Notes: generated from the sequence alone by a model not told the origin. 64,000 bases of DNA from Flavihumibacter soli (GCF_010692725.1 NZ_JAAFZB010000096.1:124001-188000); one strand, 5' to 3'. Shown: positions 1 to 9,482, numbered from the stretch's first letter. Numbers and translations are program-made.

Positions 1-1112
1 TCATTGTAAGAAAATGATAACAAAAGCTTTTCCCTGAACGGCAGCTGATAATTTCCTATCAGCTCCCAGCGCTTAGTATATATGCTTTCGGCATAACGCT
101 GATCACCACCCCGAAAAGATTTGTCCCATGTTACATCACCGCCCCAACGGTCTTCATAATTATAGCGGGCGGCTATGCTCAGCAGACGATTATCCTTCCT
201 GTTGAAATTCCATTTCTGAAAAACGGAGATCCGGTCCTGCTGTGTCACATCAGTAAAGTTGTCGTCGTTATTGTCTATGCGGTTTCCGTATTTAAAGTAG
301 TTGACACCGGTCAGCACGCTGGCTTTATTGCCTGCATTAAACTTAAATCCCACATCAGTATTGATCTCCCGCCAGGACGTTGCGAATACATCTCCGGAAA
401 AAACAGGAGCGTTCTGAGGCTTCTTAGTAATAATATTGATCAGCCCCCCGACGGCTTCCGAACCATAAAGTGAAGATGCCGGCCCTTTCACTATCTCTAC
501 CCTCTCGATCAGTGCATTAGGTATTCCCGAAAGACCGTAGACAGAGGATAGGCCGCTCACGATGGGCATACCATCAATCAGGATCATCGTGTAAGGACCT
601 TCCAGACCATTAATATGTATATCTCCCGTGTTGCAAACGTTGCAATTCAGCTGAGGCCTGACCCCGTTAACATTCTGCAGGGCATCAAAAACAGAAGGCG
701 TTGGATTCTTCCTGAAAAATGCGGGACTATAAACTTCCACAGGTACCGGGCTTTCAAGCCGGCTCACTTCTTTCAGGGTGCCAGTAATTACTACTTCATT
801 GAGCGAACTCTTATCAGCGGCCAAAGCGAAATTCACTTCAACCTCCGCACTGTCTGCAAGGACAACTTTTTTTGTGAGCGGCAAAAATCCTACCGCTGAT
901 GCTTTTATAAAATATCCGCCGGGCGCCAAGCTCTTAATGGTGAAAACGCCTGAACTATCTGTCATAGCACCCGAAGATGTACCAACTACCTGAATACTAG
1001 CAAAGGGAATCGGTTTCTCGGCAGCGCTTGCCTTACCCCTTACTGAACCGGTTTGAGTGAAAGCATTATGACATACTAATAAGGAAGTTATAAGTGTAAG
1101 AATGCTTTTCAT
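1..1112 (-). CDS. TonB-dependent outer-membrane receptor (partial, N-terminal part)
   Basis: The reading frame starts at the ATG at 1112 and runs off the left edge of the window, giving about 370 residues. It has a signal peptide (MKSILTLITSLLVCHNAFTQ), then a carboxypeptidase-regulatory-like beta-sandwich domain of about 80 residues. A TonB plug domain follows, with recognisable stretches such as LIDGMPIVSGLSSVYGLSGIP and VEIVKGPASSLYGSEAVGG, and then the first barrel strands. The plug carries a Cys pair in NCNVCNTGDIHING. Such receptors import scarce nutrients (metal chelates, heme, cobalamin, glycans) using TonB energy. The substrate is not readable here. A DtxR-like palindrome overlaps the likely start of transcription, which would fit a metal-related cargo. 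The family is certain; the cargo is unknown. Confidence 0.9.
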   Translation of the reverse strand, partial: MKSILTLITSLLVCHNAFTQTGSVRGKASAAEKPIPFASIQVVGTSSGAMTDSSGVFTIKSLAPGGYFIKASAVGFLPLTKKVVLADSAEVEVNFALAADKSSLNEVVITGTLKEVSRLESPVPVEVYSPAFFRKNPTPSVFDALQNVNGVRPQLNCNVCNTGDIHINGLEGPYTMILIDGMPIVSGLSSVYGLSGIPNALIERVEIVKGPASSLYGSEAVGGLINIITKKPQNAPVFSGDVFATSWREINTDVGFKFNAGNKASVLTGVNYFKYGNRIDNNDDNFTDVTQQDRISVFQKWNFNRKDNRLLSIAARYNYEDRWGGDVTWDKSFRGGDQRYAESIYTKRWELIGNYQLPFREKLLLSFSYN

Positions 1113-1143
1113 AAATTCAGATTTAGAATTGTAAAAATATAAA

Positions 1144-1167
1144 TTTAGATTAGTCTAAACAAATATT
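1144..1167 (-). promoter_or_regulatory. Palindromic operator (TTTAGA-N4-TCTAAA) next to a -7-like box, upstream of the TonB receptor
   Basis: Positions 1144-1159 form a perfect 6-bp inverted repeat with a 4-bp centre (TTTAGATTAGTCTAAA). On the minus strand it is directly preceded by AATATTTG (1160-1167), one mismatch from the Bacteroidetes -7 box TAnnTTTG. The repeat would therefore cover the transcription start of the receptor gene, as a repressor site would. Its form resembles DtxR/MntR-family boxes. The regulator assignment is inference. Confidence 0.5.
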
Positions 1168-1295
1168 TAAGACACTCATCTCAAAGATCCTCAAGTGTTT
1201 TGATTGATATTGTCGGCTTCGCGAATTATTTAAGGGAAAACCTGCAGGCACACCAACGCATTCAGGTCGTCTAAGCTATTCACAACTTGACGATT

Positions 1296-1351
1296 TGATC
1301 AGGTCATCTAGTGGTTATTCCGCTAAATTGGTGGAATGACCACTACCTGAG
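1296..1351 (-). repeat. Dispersed hairpin repeat, copy A
   Basis: The core 1311-1343 is an 11-bp stem with one G-T mismatch around an 11-nt loop (GTGGTTATTCC / GGAATGACCAC, loop GCTAAATTGGT). Read on the minus strand, the flanks (CAGGTAGT on one side, CCACTAG..GACCTGA.CAA on the other) match copy B at 57391-57470. One stem pair differs in both arms between the copies, so pairing is kept. It is probably a small non-coding mobile or regulatory repeat. Confidence 0.5.
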
Positions 1352-1503
1352 TGCAAGGTGAGTACCATGATTGGTACATCAGTGTTCTCTTTCGCAATCC
1401 TACAATCCCGAGTAGTACAGCAGCACCCAAAAAAATTGTATTCAGATCAAAAAACCGGATTCCCGAAAATTTCTTTAGATATTAGCATTTTTAGGGACGT
1501 ACT

Positions 1504-1953
1504 ATGAGCAGCGGAATCAACATCAAGAATAAGAGAGCTTACTTTGAATACCATATACACGAAAAATTCACAGCAGGGATACAACTGCTGGGAACTGAAA
1601 TAAAGTCGATCAGGGAAGGTAAAGCTGATATCAATGATGCCTTTTGCGCTTTTTTAGGCAGTAACCTGTATGTGCGTAATATGCAGATCGCGGAATATTC
1701 GCATGGTTCATTTTATAACCACGAAGCTAAACGCGACAGGGCCCTATTACTCAACAAAAAGGAACTGGCGAAACTAAAGACAAAAATTGAGGAGAAGGGA
1801 TTCACCATTATACCTTTACAGATCTTTACAAGTGAAAGAGGGTTTGCCAAGCTTGAGATTGGCCTGGCGCAGGGTAAAAAGCTGTATGATAAAAGAGAAA
1901 CATTAAAAGACCGGGATGCGAAAATTGAAATGGACCGGGCTTTAAAAAGATAA
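1504..1953 (+). CDS. smpB: SsrA-binding protein SmpB
   Basis: This 149-residue protein has the normal SmpB length and fold. SmpB binds tmRNA and delivers it with EF-Tu to stalled ribosomes for trans-translation. Typical stretches are the N-terminal NIKNKRAYFEYHIHEKFTAG, the GTEIKSIREGKADINDAF segment, and the basic C-terminal tail ending KRETLKDRDAKIEMDRALKR, which enters the empty mRNA channel. The ATG at 1504 gives the canonical N-terminus. It is convergent with pcm, with only 11 bp between the stop codons. Nothing is unusual about it. Confidence 0.97.
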   Translation: MSSGINIKNKRAYFEYHIHEKFTAGIQLLGTEIKSIREGKADINDAFCAFLGSNLYVRNMQIAEYSHGSFYNHEAKRDRALLLNKKELAKLKTKIEEKGFTIIPLQIFTSERGFAKLEIGLAQGKKLYDKRETLKDRDAKIEMDRALKR

Positions 1954-1964
1954 ACCCGTTTTAT

Positions 1965-2621
1965 TTACCATGCCTGATCACCCACGAGGGGCACGAAGCG
2001 GAATGTATCAAGCTCAAATTTTTCAAAATCCGTTTCACTGACCCTCAGCACGGTAAGCATTTTCTGCGATTTCTCGTCCCCTACCGGGATAACCAGTATA
2101 CCACCAATTTTTAATTGCTTTAAAAGGATTTCCGGTACAAACGGGGCGCCGGCTGTCACGATTATCTTGTCATAGGGAGCCTGCTCAGAGATGCCTTTAG
2201 AGCCGTCACCGCAATAAAAATTGGCGTGATAACCAATGTGAGGCAAGACAAGTTTTGTTCTGTTATAAAGATTCTCCTGGCGCTCGATTGTGTACACCGT
2301 AGCACCCAATTCAAGTAAGATGCAGGTTTGGTAGCCTGAGCCTGTCCCTATTTCCAGCACCTTATCTCCTTTTTTAATATGGAGCAGTTCAGACTGATAA
2401 GCAACGGTATAAGGCTGGGAAATGGTCTGGCCATCGCCAATAGGAAAGGCGATGTCTTTATAAGCCTGGGGCCAGAATGTCTCATCGAAGAAATAGTGAC
2501 GCGGGACTTTTCCTATCGCATCCAGTACAGATTTATCCTGAATACCTCGTTCCTTAAGTTTATCAACAAGTTTTTTCCGGGCTCCCTTTTCACGGTAATT
2601 ATCTACGAACTTATGTGCCAT
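1965..2621 (-). CDS. pcm: Protein-L-isoaspartate(D-aspartate) O-methyltransferase
   Basis: This 218-residue enzyme uses S-adenosylmethionine to methylate isoaspartyl and D-aspartyl residues in aged proteins, starting their repair. The class I methyltransferase motif I is visible as VLEIGTGSGYQT near residues 88-98, preceded by GDGQTISQPYTVAYQSELL, the characteristic substrate-binding segment of the PCMT family. The PYDKIIVTAGAPFVPEILLKQL stretch is the usual post-motif region. The length is normal. It is a single gene, convergent with smpB and followed upstream by a short spacer to the priA end. Confidence 0.95.
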   Translation of the reverse strand: MAHKFVDNYREKGARKKLVDKLKERGIQDKSVLDAIGKVPRHYFFDETFWPQAYKDIAFPIGDGQTISQPYTVAYQSELLHIKKGDKVLEIGTGSGYQTCILLELGATVYTIERQENLYNRTKLVLPHIGYHANFYCGDGSKGISEQAPYDKIIVTAGAPFVPEILLKQLKIGGILVIPVGDEKSQKMLTVLRVSETDFEKFELDTFRFVPLVGDQAW

Positions 2622-2745
2622 TTCAGTTCAAAAATAGCGTTTGGAAACCATAAAACGCATTAAATTTGACAACCAACAGCCTAAGACAGATTAATCTCTT
2701 GTTGGTCAATCAGTAATAAAATTTGTATGTAAATGCGAATGGCGA

Positions 2746-5226
2746 TTAAGACGGATCGACGTCAACCTGTATATAAATCCCTTTATTGGTTGGATCAGAT
2801 TCAAAGGCTGTCAGCGTTTTCTTCAACATTTCCTTCACTTTCTGAATAGAAATACCGTCCTTCTCAACCTTAATCAAAATGGTTTCTATGTAATAATTAC
2901 GAATACGACTGATCAGGGGTGCCTGAGGGCCAAGTACCCGGTTACCAAGCTGATGCTTTAGTACATTTGACAGCTTAACCGATATCACCGACAGTTTGTT
3001 AACATCCTTATGCTTGACATCCAGTTGTATCAGGCGGTAAAGAGGTGGATAGTGAAAATTGCGCCTTTCCAGTATTTCTGTATCAAACATACCATCATAA
3101 TCGCTTCTTAATACCTGGTCGAGCACCCGGTGGGTAGTATCGTAAGCCTGGATTATTACTTTGCCCTGCTTCTCCCTCCTTCCGGCTCGCCCGGAAACTT
3201 GTGAGAGCAATTGAAAACTGCGTTCAAAGGCCCTGAAATCGGGGTAGTTCAGGATGGAATCAGCGCTGATGATACCAATGATGGTCACATTACCGAAGTC
3301 CAGTCCCTTTGCCACCATTTGTGTTCCGACCAGTATGTCGATCTTTCCCTCTTCGAAATCAGAAAGCAGGTTTTGAAAACTATTACGGGTTCGCGTCGAA
3401 TCCAGATCCATACGGGCTATCCGTGCCTTATCAAAGACCATTTGAAGTTCATCTTCAATCTTCTCTGTACCGAACCCTTTTTGTTCGATGCGTGCAGAAC
3501 CGCAGGCGGGGCAGGAATGCAATATTTCCTGTTTATAGCCGCAATAGTGACAATGAAGTTTACTGCTGCTTTTATGGAAGGTGAGACTTACATCGCAGTT
3601 GATGCATTTCGGTGTAAATCCGCAGGTTGCGCAAAGCAGGAATGGTGTATAACCCCGCCGGTTCTGGAATAATATGACCTGTTCCTTTCGGGCTAATGCA
3701 GATTCAATCTCTGACAACAGTACACTTGTGAAATGAGACTTCATAGTCTTCTTCCTGGTTTCCTCCGAGATACTGACCACTTCAATCACCGGCGATAAAA
3801 CACCTCCATAGCGTCCCTTTAAGCTGACCAGACCATATTTCCTGATCTTGGTGTTGTAGTAGGTTTCCAGGGATGGAGTAGCAGAGCCCAGCAATACTTT
3901 CGCCTGGTGCAGATAGGCAAGGTAGATTGCTGAATCGCGGGCATGATACCTCGGCGCAGGATCATATTGCTTATATGAAGATTCATGCTCCTCATCGACG
4001 ACTATTAAGCCCAGGTTAGTAAATGGCAGAAACACAGATGACCGGGCGCCCAGGATAATACGGTACTCACCCTTCAGTAGCTTCTGCCAGACTTCGGCGC
4101 GTTCATTATCGCTAAATTTTGAGTGATAAACACCGATCTGGTTCCCGAAATATTTCCTCAGGCGCTCAATGATCTGGGTGGTAAGGCCAATTTCCGGAAG
4201 CAGGTACAACACCTGCCTGCCTGCCTCGAGGGCCTGTTCCATCTGCCGGATGTAGATCTGGGTTTTTCCTGAGGAGGTTTCGCCATGCAGTAGTACAATA
4301 TCCTTTGCTTCAAATTGAGAGTTGATATCATCAAAGGCCAGTTGCTGTGCCGAACTAAGAATAAATCCTTCCGCCAGTTTTTCTTCCTCCAGGTTCAAAC
4401 GACTCACGACCCGGTCTTCCTGGATAAAGATCTCCTTATCAAGCATCGCCTTTACAGCTCCCGGACCCGCGCCACTGGCTTCGAGCAATTCTGACTTAGT
4501 GATGGATACTTGCTGCTTCTCGAGTTTCATATAGCACAAGAGCGCATCAAGCTGTTTCGGAGCCCGCTCCAGGATTTCGAAAAGAGCCTTCCTGTTTGCC
4601 GGGTCCTTATACAGGTCGTTCAGCTTTATAAAAGCTTTTCGCCGTGGCTTAAACTTCTCGTTAATCTCTTCTGAAATATTTATTATTCCTTTTTCAAAGA
4701 GTGATTTCAATAAGGGAAAAACGGTTTTCTGACTGAGAAGCTTACTGATGTCGCTTACGCGAAGATCGGGCTGGAGTTCAAGGGCATCAACGATAAGGAA
4801 CTCTTTATCATTTAAGGCTGCTTTGTTAACTTCTCCGGGTAATAAGGTTATCCGTGTTTCACTCGCTAACTTTAAAGCTGCCGGCACGGCCGCCTGCATT
4901 ACTTCGCCGAGGTTACAGAGATAATATTCGGCAATCCATTGCCAGAGTTTCAACTGAAGCGTATTTACGATCGGCTCATCATCCAAAACCTCCAGAAGAT
5001 ATTTGGCCTCGTATAAAGCCGGGGGTTCCTTACTGATGAGATAAATGATCGCGGTGTAAATTCTGCTCTTCCCGAATTGCACCACTACCCTCTTTCCCAT
5101 ACCTATCTTGCCGTTCATCTCGTATGGAACACGGTATGTATAGGTACGCGAAATTGCAAGCGGTAGAATTACCTCAACAAAAAATGTTTCACGTTCAGGG
5201 CTATCTGCTTCGTTAAACTGCAGCAT
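2746..5226 (-). CDS. priA: Primosomal replication protein N' (PriA helicase)
   Basis: This 826-residue superfamily 2 helicase restarts stalled replication forks by recognising forked DNA and loading the primosome. The N-terminal DNA-binding region is followed by the helicase core. The core has Walker A GETSSGKT near residue 315, the DEEH box near residue 412, and conserved motifs such as LGSATPS and GTQMVAKGLDF. Between the helicase lobes lies the zinc-binding insert with paired cysteines (CATCG, CINC, CHYCG, CPACG, about residues 530-580). The start codon overlaps the stop of the DUF423 gene by one base (TAATG), so the two are probably co-translated. Confidence 0.97.
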   Translation of the reverse strand: MLQFNEADSPERETFFVEVILPLAISRTYTYRVPYEMNGKIGMGKRVVVQFGKSRIYTAIIYLISKEPPALYEAKYLLEVLDDEPIVNTLQLKLWQWIAEYYLCNLGEVMQAAVPAALKLASETRITLLPGEVNKAALNDKEFLIVDALELQPDLRVSDISKLLSQKTVFPLLKSLFEKGIINISEEINEKFKPRRKAFIKLNDLYKDPANRKALFEILERAPKQLDALLCYMKLEKQQVSITKSELLEASGAGPGAVKAMLDKEIFIQEDRVVSRLNLEEEKLAEGFILSSAQQLAFDDINSQFEAKDIVLLHGETSSGKTQIYIRQMEQALEAGRQVLYLLPEIGLTTQIIERLRKYFGNQIGVYHSKFSDNERAEVWQKLLKGEYRIILGARSSVFLPFTNLGLIVVDEEHESSYKQYDPAPRYHARDSAIYLAYLHQAKVLLGSATPSLETYYNTKIRKYGLVSLKGRYGGVLSPVIEVVSISEETRKKTMKSHFTSVLLSEIESALARKEQVILFQNRRGYTPFLLCATCGFTPKCINCDVSLTFHKSSSKLHCHYCGYKQEILHSCPACGSARIEQKGFGTEKIEDELQMVFDKARIARMDLDSTRTRNSFQNLLSDFEEGKIDILVGTQMVAKGLDFGNVTIIGIISADSILNYPDFRAFERSFQLLSQVSGRAGRREKQGKVIIQAYDTTHRVLDQVLRSDYDGMFDTEILERRNFHYPPLYRLIQLDVKHKDVNKLSVISVKLSNVLKHQLGNRVLGPQAPLISRIRNYYIETILIKVEKDGISIQKVKEMLKKTLTAFESDPTNKGIYIQVDVDPS

Positions 5227-5612
5227 TATTTATTGCGGATAGCGGCCAGCAGTAAGGCAGTCCAGCCAATGATGAAACAAAGGCCCCCCACCGGTGTGAC
5301 CGGACCAATAAATGAAGTCTGGGTAATACCCAGGATGCTTTTTGCTGCCAGGATATATAGCGATCCCGAAAACAGGATTATGCCAATTGTGAAGAACAAA
5401 TAAGAAATGTTGATCAGGCGGGATCTGAACCTTGAAAATGTTGAAAGAAAAAGCAGCGCGAATACATGATAAAAATGGTAATCAACCGCTGTTTGCCATA
5501 TATGCATCTCATCAGGACTAATTTTTGGCTTTACACCGTGGGCGCCAAACGCCCCCAGGATAACGGCCAGCATGCCAAACAGAGACGCCGTGATGATAAT
5601 TCTTTTGTTCAT
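5226..5612 (-). CDS. DUF423 family small membrane protein
   Basis: This 128-residue protein has four predicted membrane segments, with the typical start (RIIITASLFGMLAVILGAFGAHGVK) and the GSLYILA...PVGGLCFIIGW pattern of the DUF423 (YgdD-like) family. No biochemical role is established for the family. It lies directly upstream of priA with overlapping stop and start codons, so it is probably the first gene of a two-gene transcript. It is divergent from the exported protein gene at 5701. Confidence 0.85.
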   Translation of the reverse strand: MNKRIIITASLFGMLAVILGAFGAHGVKPKISPDEMHIWQTAVDYHFYHVFALLFLSTFSRFRSRLINISYLFFTIGIILFSGSLYILAAKSILGITQTSFIGPVTPVGGLCFIIGWTALLLAAIRNK

Positions 5613-5652
5613 GGTGTGGTATCAGCCGCTAATGTAATAAACATGCGTACAA

Positions 5653-5684
5653 TTCGTCAGCAAGCACTTAAAAATATAATTTTG
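5653..5684 (+). promoter_or_regulatory. Predicted Bacteroidetes-type promoter for the gene at 5701
   Basis: A perfect -7 box TAATTTTG (TAnnTTTG) at 5677-5684 lies 16 bp before the ATG at 5701. A degenerate -33 element (TTCG, 5653-5656) sits about 20 bp upstream. The match is by eye only. It supports the ATG start over the upstream TTG. Confidence 0.45.
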
Positions 5685-5700
5685 CTTGAAAGCTTATCCA

Positions 5701-7299
5701 ATGAATAAAATTATTCTGACCACTGTTTTTTTAACAGTGGCAGTTTTTACGGTTGCTTACCTGTATTTCTCGAACATCTCAGCAGGCAATCGAAACAATG
5801 ATAAAGCATTATCCGTCATCCCCAATGATGCATCAATCATATTTGAGTTTAAAAACGATCAGAGCATTTATGAGCTTTTCAGCGACTATACCGTTTTTGA
5901 TGCTGTTATTGGCAAACAGAAACAGGATGAGATTAAGGCCCTGAAGTCGTTCCTTTTTTCCTTTGGACCATTTATTCAGGCCACGCAGGGAAAAAGCATT
6001 TACCTGTCATTTCATCCCCTCGCAGACTCCGTATCCTTCCTTTGGACCATGCCCTTGCCGGAAAACATCGATTCGCGGGAAGTTTCTGAAATCCTTACGA
6101 AAAATAAGACCATTATTTTCAGGGAAGGCACCGGCGCAGGCCCTGTCTACAGTGAAACCTACATCCCATCTGTAAAAAAAACATTCTATTTTCAGGCTGG
6201 CCAGGGCGTCCTCTCAGGAAGCTTTTCCAAGCCTTTGCTTCAAAACAGTATGGACACCAAAGGTCCTAAGATTGACGAGGAAATGGCGAACGAGATAATG
6301 AAAGCAAATCAGCAAAATCAAAATACACCTGCAACCATATTTATCAACTTCCGGAATTCAGTCCCTTTCCTGGCGAAATTCTTAAAAGGAAAACCGGACG
6401 GCAGTTTTTCACTCCTAAACAATTTTAACGCGATAGCAACTTTGAATATGAATTTCAAAAGCGACGCACTGATGTTCAATGGGATAACGACGACTGACAC
6501 CATTAAACAGAATTACATTAATCTCTTCCTGCATCAAAAGGCCGTCAAAAATCCAATTAAGCGAATCCTCCCGGATAATACCTCCAATTTCATTTCTTAC
6601 GGTATATCCGATTATGAAGCATTCCATAACGACTTAAAAAAACTACTTAAACTTCGTAATGAATTGGAACAACTGACCGCATTTATGATATCAATTCGGG
6701 AAGAAAGCGGGATAAACACTGACCGGGACATTAAAAAATATTGGGATCAGGAGTTTATGACCTTTCAGCTATCGACCCAGGAAAAATTCGGCGCAATTCA
6801 TTTAACTAACGGCCGTCAATTGCAGTTCTTTATGGAACCTATCAGCACTGAATATTCTGAAGGTATCCGGCATATCGAATACCCGGGTATTTTCTACTAC
6901 TATTTTGGGGATGCGTTTAAACAATTCAATAAACCGTTCTACGCGATTATTGAGAATCATATGATCCTCTCCAATTCGCCCGGTAGCCTCAGGCGTTACG
7001 TTGACCGGTATAGCCAGAATCTGCTTGTCAGCGATGAAAGATTCATGGATTTTGACCAGTATGTTGCAGATCGAAGTAACATCTCCATCTTTGTGCACAA
7101 TAAAAACTCTCAAAGCAATTATACTTCCAATCTAAAATCCGCTTACGCTAAAAACTTGAATAGTTCGACCAAAGGCCAGAAAGATTTTTATGGTTTTTCT
7201 TACCAATGGACAAGTGAAAGTGATCATTTTTTTACTAACTTTTATGCGGGATATTCACAGGTTCCGGTTCAAAATACCATTTTAGATACTAACAACTAG
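5701..7299 (+). CDS. Exported or membrane-anchored protein of unknown function
   Basis: The protein is 532 residues long from the ATG at 5701. An in-frame TTG at 5686 would add five residues but gives a poorer N-terminus. It begins with one hydrophobic anchor (MNKIILTTVFLTVAVFTVAYLYF), and the rest looks periplasmic. Phrases such as SVIPNDASIIFEF and the FYAIIENHMILSNSPGSLRRYVDRY stretch recall DUF3352-like periplasmic proteins, but I cannot assign a family firmly. A predicted TAnnTTTG box lies just upstream. The DUF5723 protein gene follows 40 bp downstream, so the two probably form an operon for a cell-envelope task. Confidence 0.7.
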   Translation: MNKIILTTVFLTVAVFTVAYLYFSNISAGNRNNDKALSVIPNDASIIFEFKNDQSIYELFSDYTVFDAVIGKQKQDEIKALKSFLFSFGPFIQATQGKSIYLSFHPLADSVSFLWTMPLPENIDSREVSEILTKNKTIIFREGTGAGPVYSETYIPSVKKTFYFQAGQGVLSGSFSKPLLQNSMDTKGPKIDEEMANEIMKANQQNQNTPATIFINFRNSVPFLAKFLKGKPDGSFSLLNNFNAIATLNMNFKSDALMFNGITTTDTIKQNYINLFLHQKAVKNPIKRILPDNTSNFISYGISDYEAFHNDLKKLLKLRNELEQLTAFMISIREESGINTDRDIKKYWDQEFMTFQLSTQEKFGAIHLTNGRQLQFFMEPISTEYSEGIRHIEYPGIFYYYFGDAFKQFNKPFYAIIENHMILSNSPGSLRRYVDRYSQNLLVSDERFMDFDQYVADRSNISIFVHNKNSQSNYTSNLKSAYAKNLNSSTKGQKDFYGFSYQWTSESDHFFTNFYAGYSQVPVQNTILDTNN

Positions 7300-7339
7300 A
7301 TTAAGCAACAAACCTCCATCCTTGACGGTATAAAGAATT

Positions 7340-8746
7340 ATGAAGAAAATAACATTCACAATAGCTTTAACATTTAGCGTTTCGCTTGCCTTGTGTCAAA
7401 CATTTAGTCTTTATAATTCACGTACTCTATATGATTCTTTTGAAAACCCTTCCCAGAAGGCTTTTCATACTGATAGCAGCCGGAAATTTGCCTTCAATTT
7501 CTTCATTCCAACTGCGACCATAAGCGGCCGGTTCAGTGGACCGGCAGAAAACAACTTCAGACCGCTCATTTATAAAAGTGCTATCGATGGCCGTAATCTA
7601 ACGTTGGGCCAGAGCGAAATAAATACGATAACCGCCCAGTCCAACAATTATGTGTTGATGTTTAAGATATTTACAAACGTTGACTACGATCGGGAGATCG
7701 GCTTTGCATGGCAGGTCGTAGATCATGGGAGGGCTCTCGTAACGAATGAAACCTTAGCCATATTCGATAGCTATCGCCTGTTTACCGAACAGGATGAATA
7801 CAACAATATATTTAACAATAACGGCTACAATCAATCCTATAATCAATATAGCTTCACTTACCGGGAAGACTTTGACAAGCGTTTATCCCTGGGATTGAAA
7901 TTTAGTGTATTAAGCGGGATCACTTACCATAAGGTGGATGTAGAGCAATCAACATTAAGGATCAGAAAGGATCTGGATGAGTTCGATGTTCTATTAAAGG
8001 GCACCTATAGAACGAATGTTCTGGATTCTGACCTGAATAGTGGCATCGTCAATCCTACTTTTACTGACCCGGGGCTGGCGATAAGTTTAGGAGGCAGCTA
8101 TAAATTCAGAGGCGGGTGGTTCCTGCTGGGTAATTTAAAAGATATCGGCTTTATCAAGTGGGATAAAGATTCCTACCGTTATGACCTTAACAGCGAGATC
8201 AAGATAGATAATGGCTCCTTAGCGACAGCAGACGAGCGACTGGAAGACGGCGTTAATAATATGCTTAAAGGAACAAGGAGCACGAGTGAGTTTACAACCA
8301 TGATAAATGGAAAGGCAGAAGCCCTGCTGAATAAAAATTTTGGTAACTATAAGCCAAACCTGATTCTGTCAAAGAACCTCTTTTATACCGGTGGTCATGC
8401 GGCCCTTGTCAACAACTACCATGTCAATAATTTTGTTTTCACAGCCACTACAGATTACAACTTTGATAATTTCATGCAGCTAGGCTTACAGGCAATGATC
8501 CGCACACCCAATGTTGAGTTTTTCATGGGGAGTGATAACCTTTTTAAAACCTATGAGTCCTCACGCTTATTTTTAACCAATAGTTCTGAATTGAGTGACG
8601 GTCCAAGCGCCGCATCGGGATATCTGGGATTCTCACTGAAATTCGGTCGTATGATGGAACATCAGGCGAACGCAAACTTTATCCCGGGAATGAATGCCAA
8701 TCATGACAGGGCGGGGATCTTCAGGAAATTGTTTGGAAGGAGATAA
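7340..8746 (+). CDS. DUF5723 family outer-membrane-like protein
   Basis: This 468-residue protein starts with a signal peptide ending ALCQTF. The YNSRTLYDSFENPSQKAF opening is characteristic of DUF5723 proteins. The rest is rich in alternating aromatic and polar residues with many Gly and Asn turns, as in outer-membrane beta-barrels. Similar proteins in Bacteroidota are uncharacterised. It follows the membrane-anchored protein gene by 40 bp and is probably co-transcribed with it. The closing segment YLGFSLKFGR looks like a last barrel strand, but seventeen to thirty more residues follow it, ending FRKLFGRR. Confidence 0.7.
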   Translation: MKKITFTIALTFSVSLALCQTFSLYNSRTLYDSFENPSQKAFHTDSSRKFAFNFFIPTATISGRFSGPAENNFRPLIYKSAIDGRNLTLGQSEINTITAQSNNYVLMFKIFTNVDYDREIGFAWQVVDHGRALVTNETLAIFDSYRLFTEQDEYNNIFNNNGYNQSYNQYSFTYREDFDKRLSLGLKFSVLSGITYHKVDVEQSTLRIRKDLDEFDVLLKGTYRTNVLDSDLNSGIVNPTFTDPGLAISLGGSYKFRGGWFLLGNLKDIGFIKWDKDSYRYDLNSEIKIDNGSLATADERLEDGVNNMLKGTRSTSEFTTMINGKAEALLNKNFGNYKPNLILSKNLFYTGGHAALVNNYHVNNFVFTATTDYNFDNFMQLGLQAMIRTPNVEFFMGSDNLFKTYESSRLFLTNSSELSDGPSAASGYLGFSLKFGRMMEHQANANFIPGMNANHDRAGIFRKLFGRR

Positions 8747-8773
8747 CCTTCCTACGGACATTAGGTAAGGCCG

Positions 8774-9463
8774 CTACTTAGAAACGCCTGCAATAAAATC
8801 TTTCAGGTAGAAGGGTTCAAAGTAAGCCACATCCTCAAAGTCGCCATTCTGAAACTTCCTGACAGCCAGCTCGCTTAAATGAGAGGCAGAATTTTCGAAT
8901 TCTATAAAGCGGTAATTAGGATTCGCCGCATATAACGACTGCGTTTTACCTGCTCCATCGCCGAAGAAAATGACATTGCTTCCCGAGAGGTATTTCCCGA
9001 ATGTTTGCCCGTCCAGAACTTTAGCAGCTACAGGTTCCAGCTGATTTAGATTTGCATCATAAATCGCGGTATAAACTTCCATCCTGCGGGCGTCTATCAT
9101 AGGGCACAGGATAGTCGACGGATCGGTAGCCGGGTATTTCTTAATAAACCCATCAGCCATTGCCTCAAGGGTATTCACGGCTATAAGAGGAATATCCAGC
9201 GCGAAACATAAGCCTTTAGCTGTCGATACGCCAATACGCAAGCCGGTATAGGAGCCTGGCCCCTTGCTCACGGCCACCGCATTCAGCTGCTGATAGGTTA
9301 TGCCAGCCCTGGTCATCACATCATCAATGAAAAGCGTGATCTCACTGGCGTGTATATTGCGCTCATTGGCCTCTTTCAGAGCAAGCAATTTGCCTCCTGC
9401 CGACAAAGCCACTGAACACATCGTTGTAGCTGTTTCTATTTGAAGTATGATCTGGTTGTGCAT
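8774..9463 (-). CDS. tsaB: tRNA threonylcarbamoyladenosine biosynthesis protein TsaB
   Basis: This 229-residue ASKHA-fold protein is the non-catalytic partner of TsaD in making t6A37 on ANN-decoding tRNAs. Family marks include the N-terminal ILQIETATTMCSVAL, NERNIHASEI, and the strongly conserved AVAVSKGPGSYTGLRIGVSTAKGL segment near residues 62-85. It is the last gene of a rpmH-rnpA-yidD-tsaB group on the minus strand, 19 bp after yidD. The length and motifs are normal. Confidence 0.95.
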   Translation of the reverse strand: MHNQIILQIETATTMCSVALSAGGKLLALKEANERNIHASEITLFIDDVMTRAGITYQQLNAVAVSKGPGSYTGLRIGVSTAKGLCFALDIPLIAVNTLEAMADGFIKKYPATDPSTILCPMIDARRMEVYTAIYDANLNQLEPVAAKVLDGQTFGKYLSGSNVIFFGDGAGKTQSLYAANPNYRFIEFENSASHLSELAVRKFQNGDFEDVAYFEPFYLKDFIAGVSK

Positions 9464-9482
9464 CCGGAAATCTGATTATAAA

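Larger units (their letters stand above)
1113..1503. other. Gene-free stretch between the TonB receptor and smpB
   Basis: This 391-bp stretch holds the DtxR-like palindrome near the receptor gene and one copy of a dispersed hairpin repeat (1296-1351). I see no convincing coding frame, RNA gene or terminator in it. The promoter of smpB must lie here, but I could not place a clear TAnnTTTG box. Confidence 0.6.
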
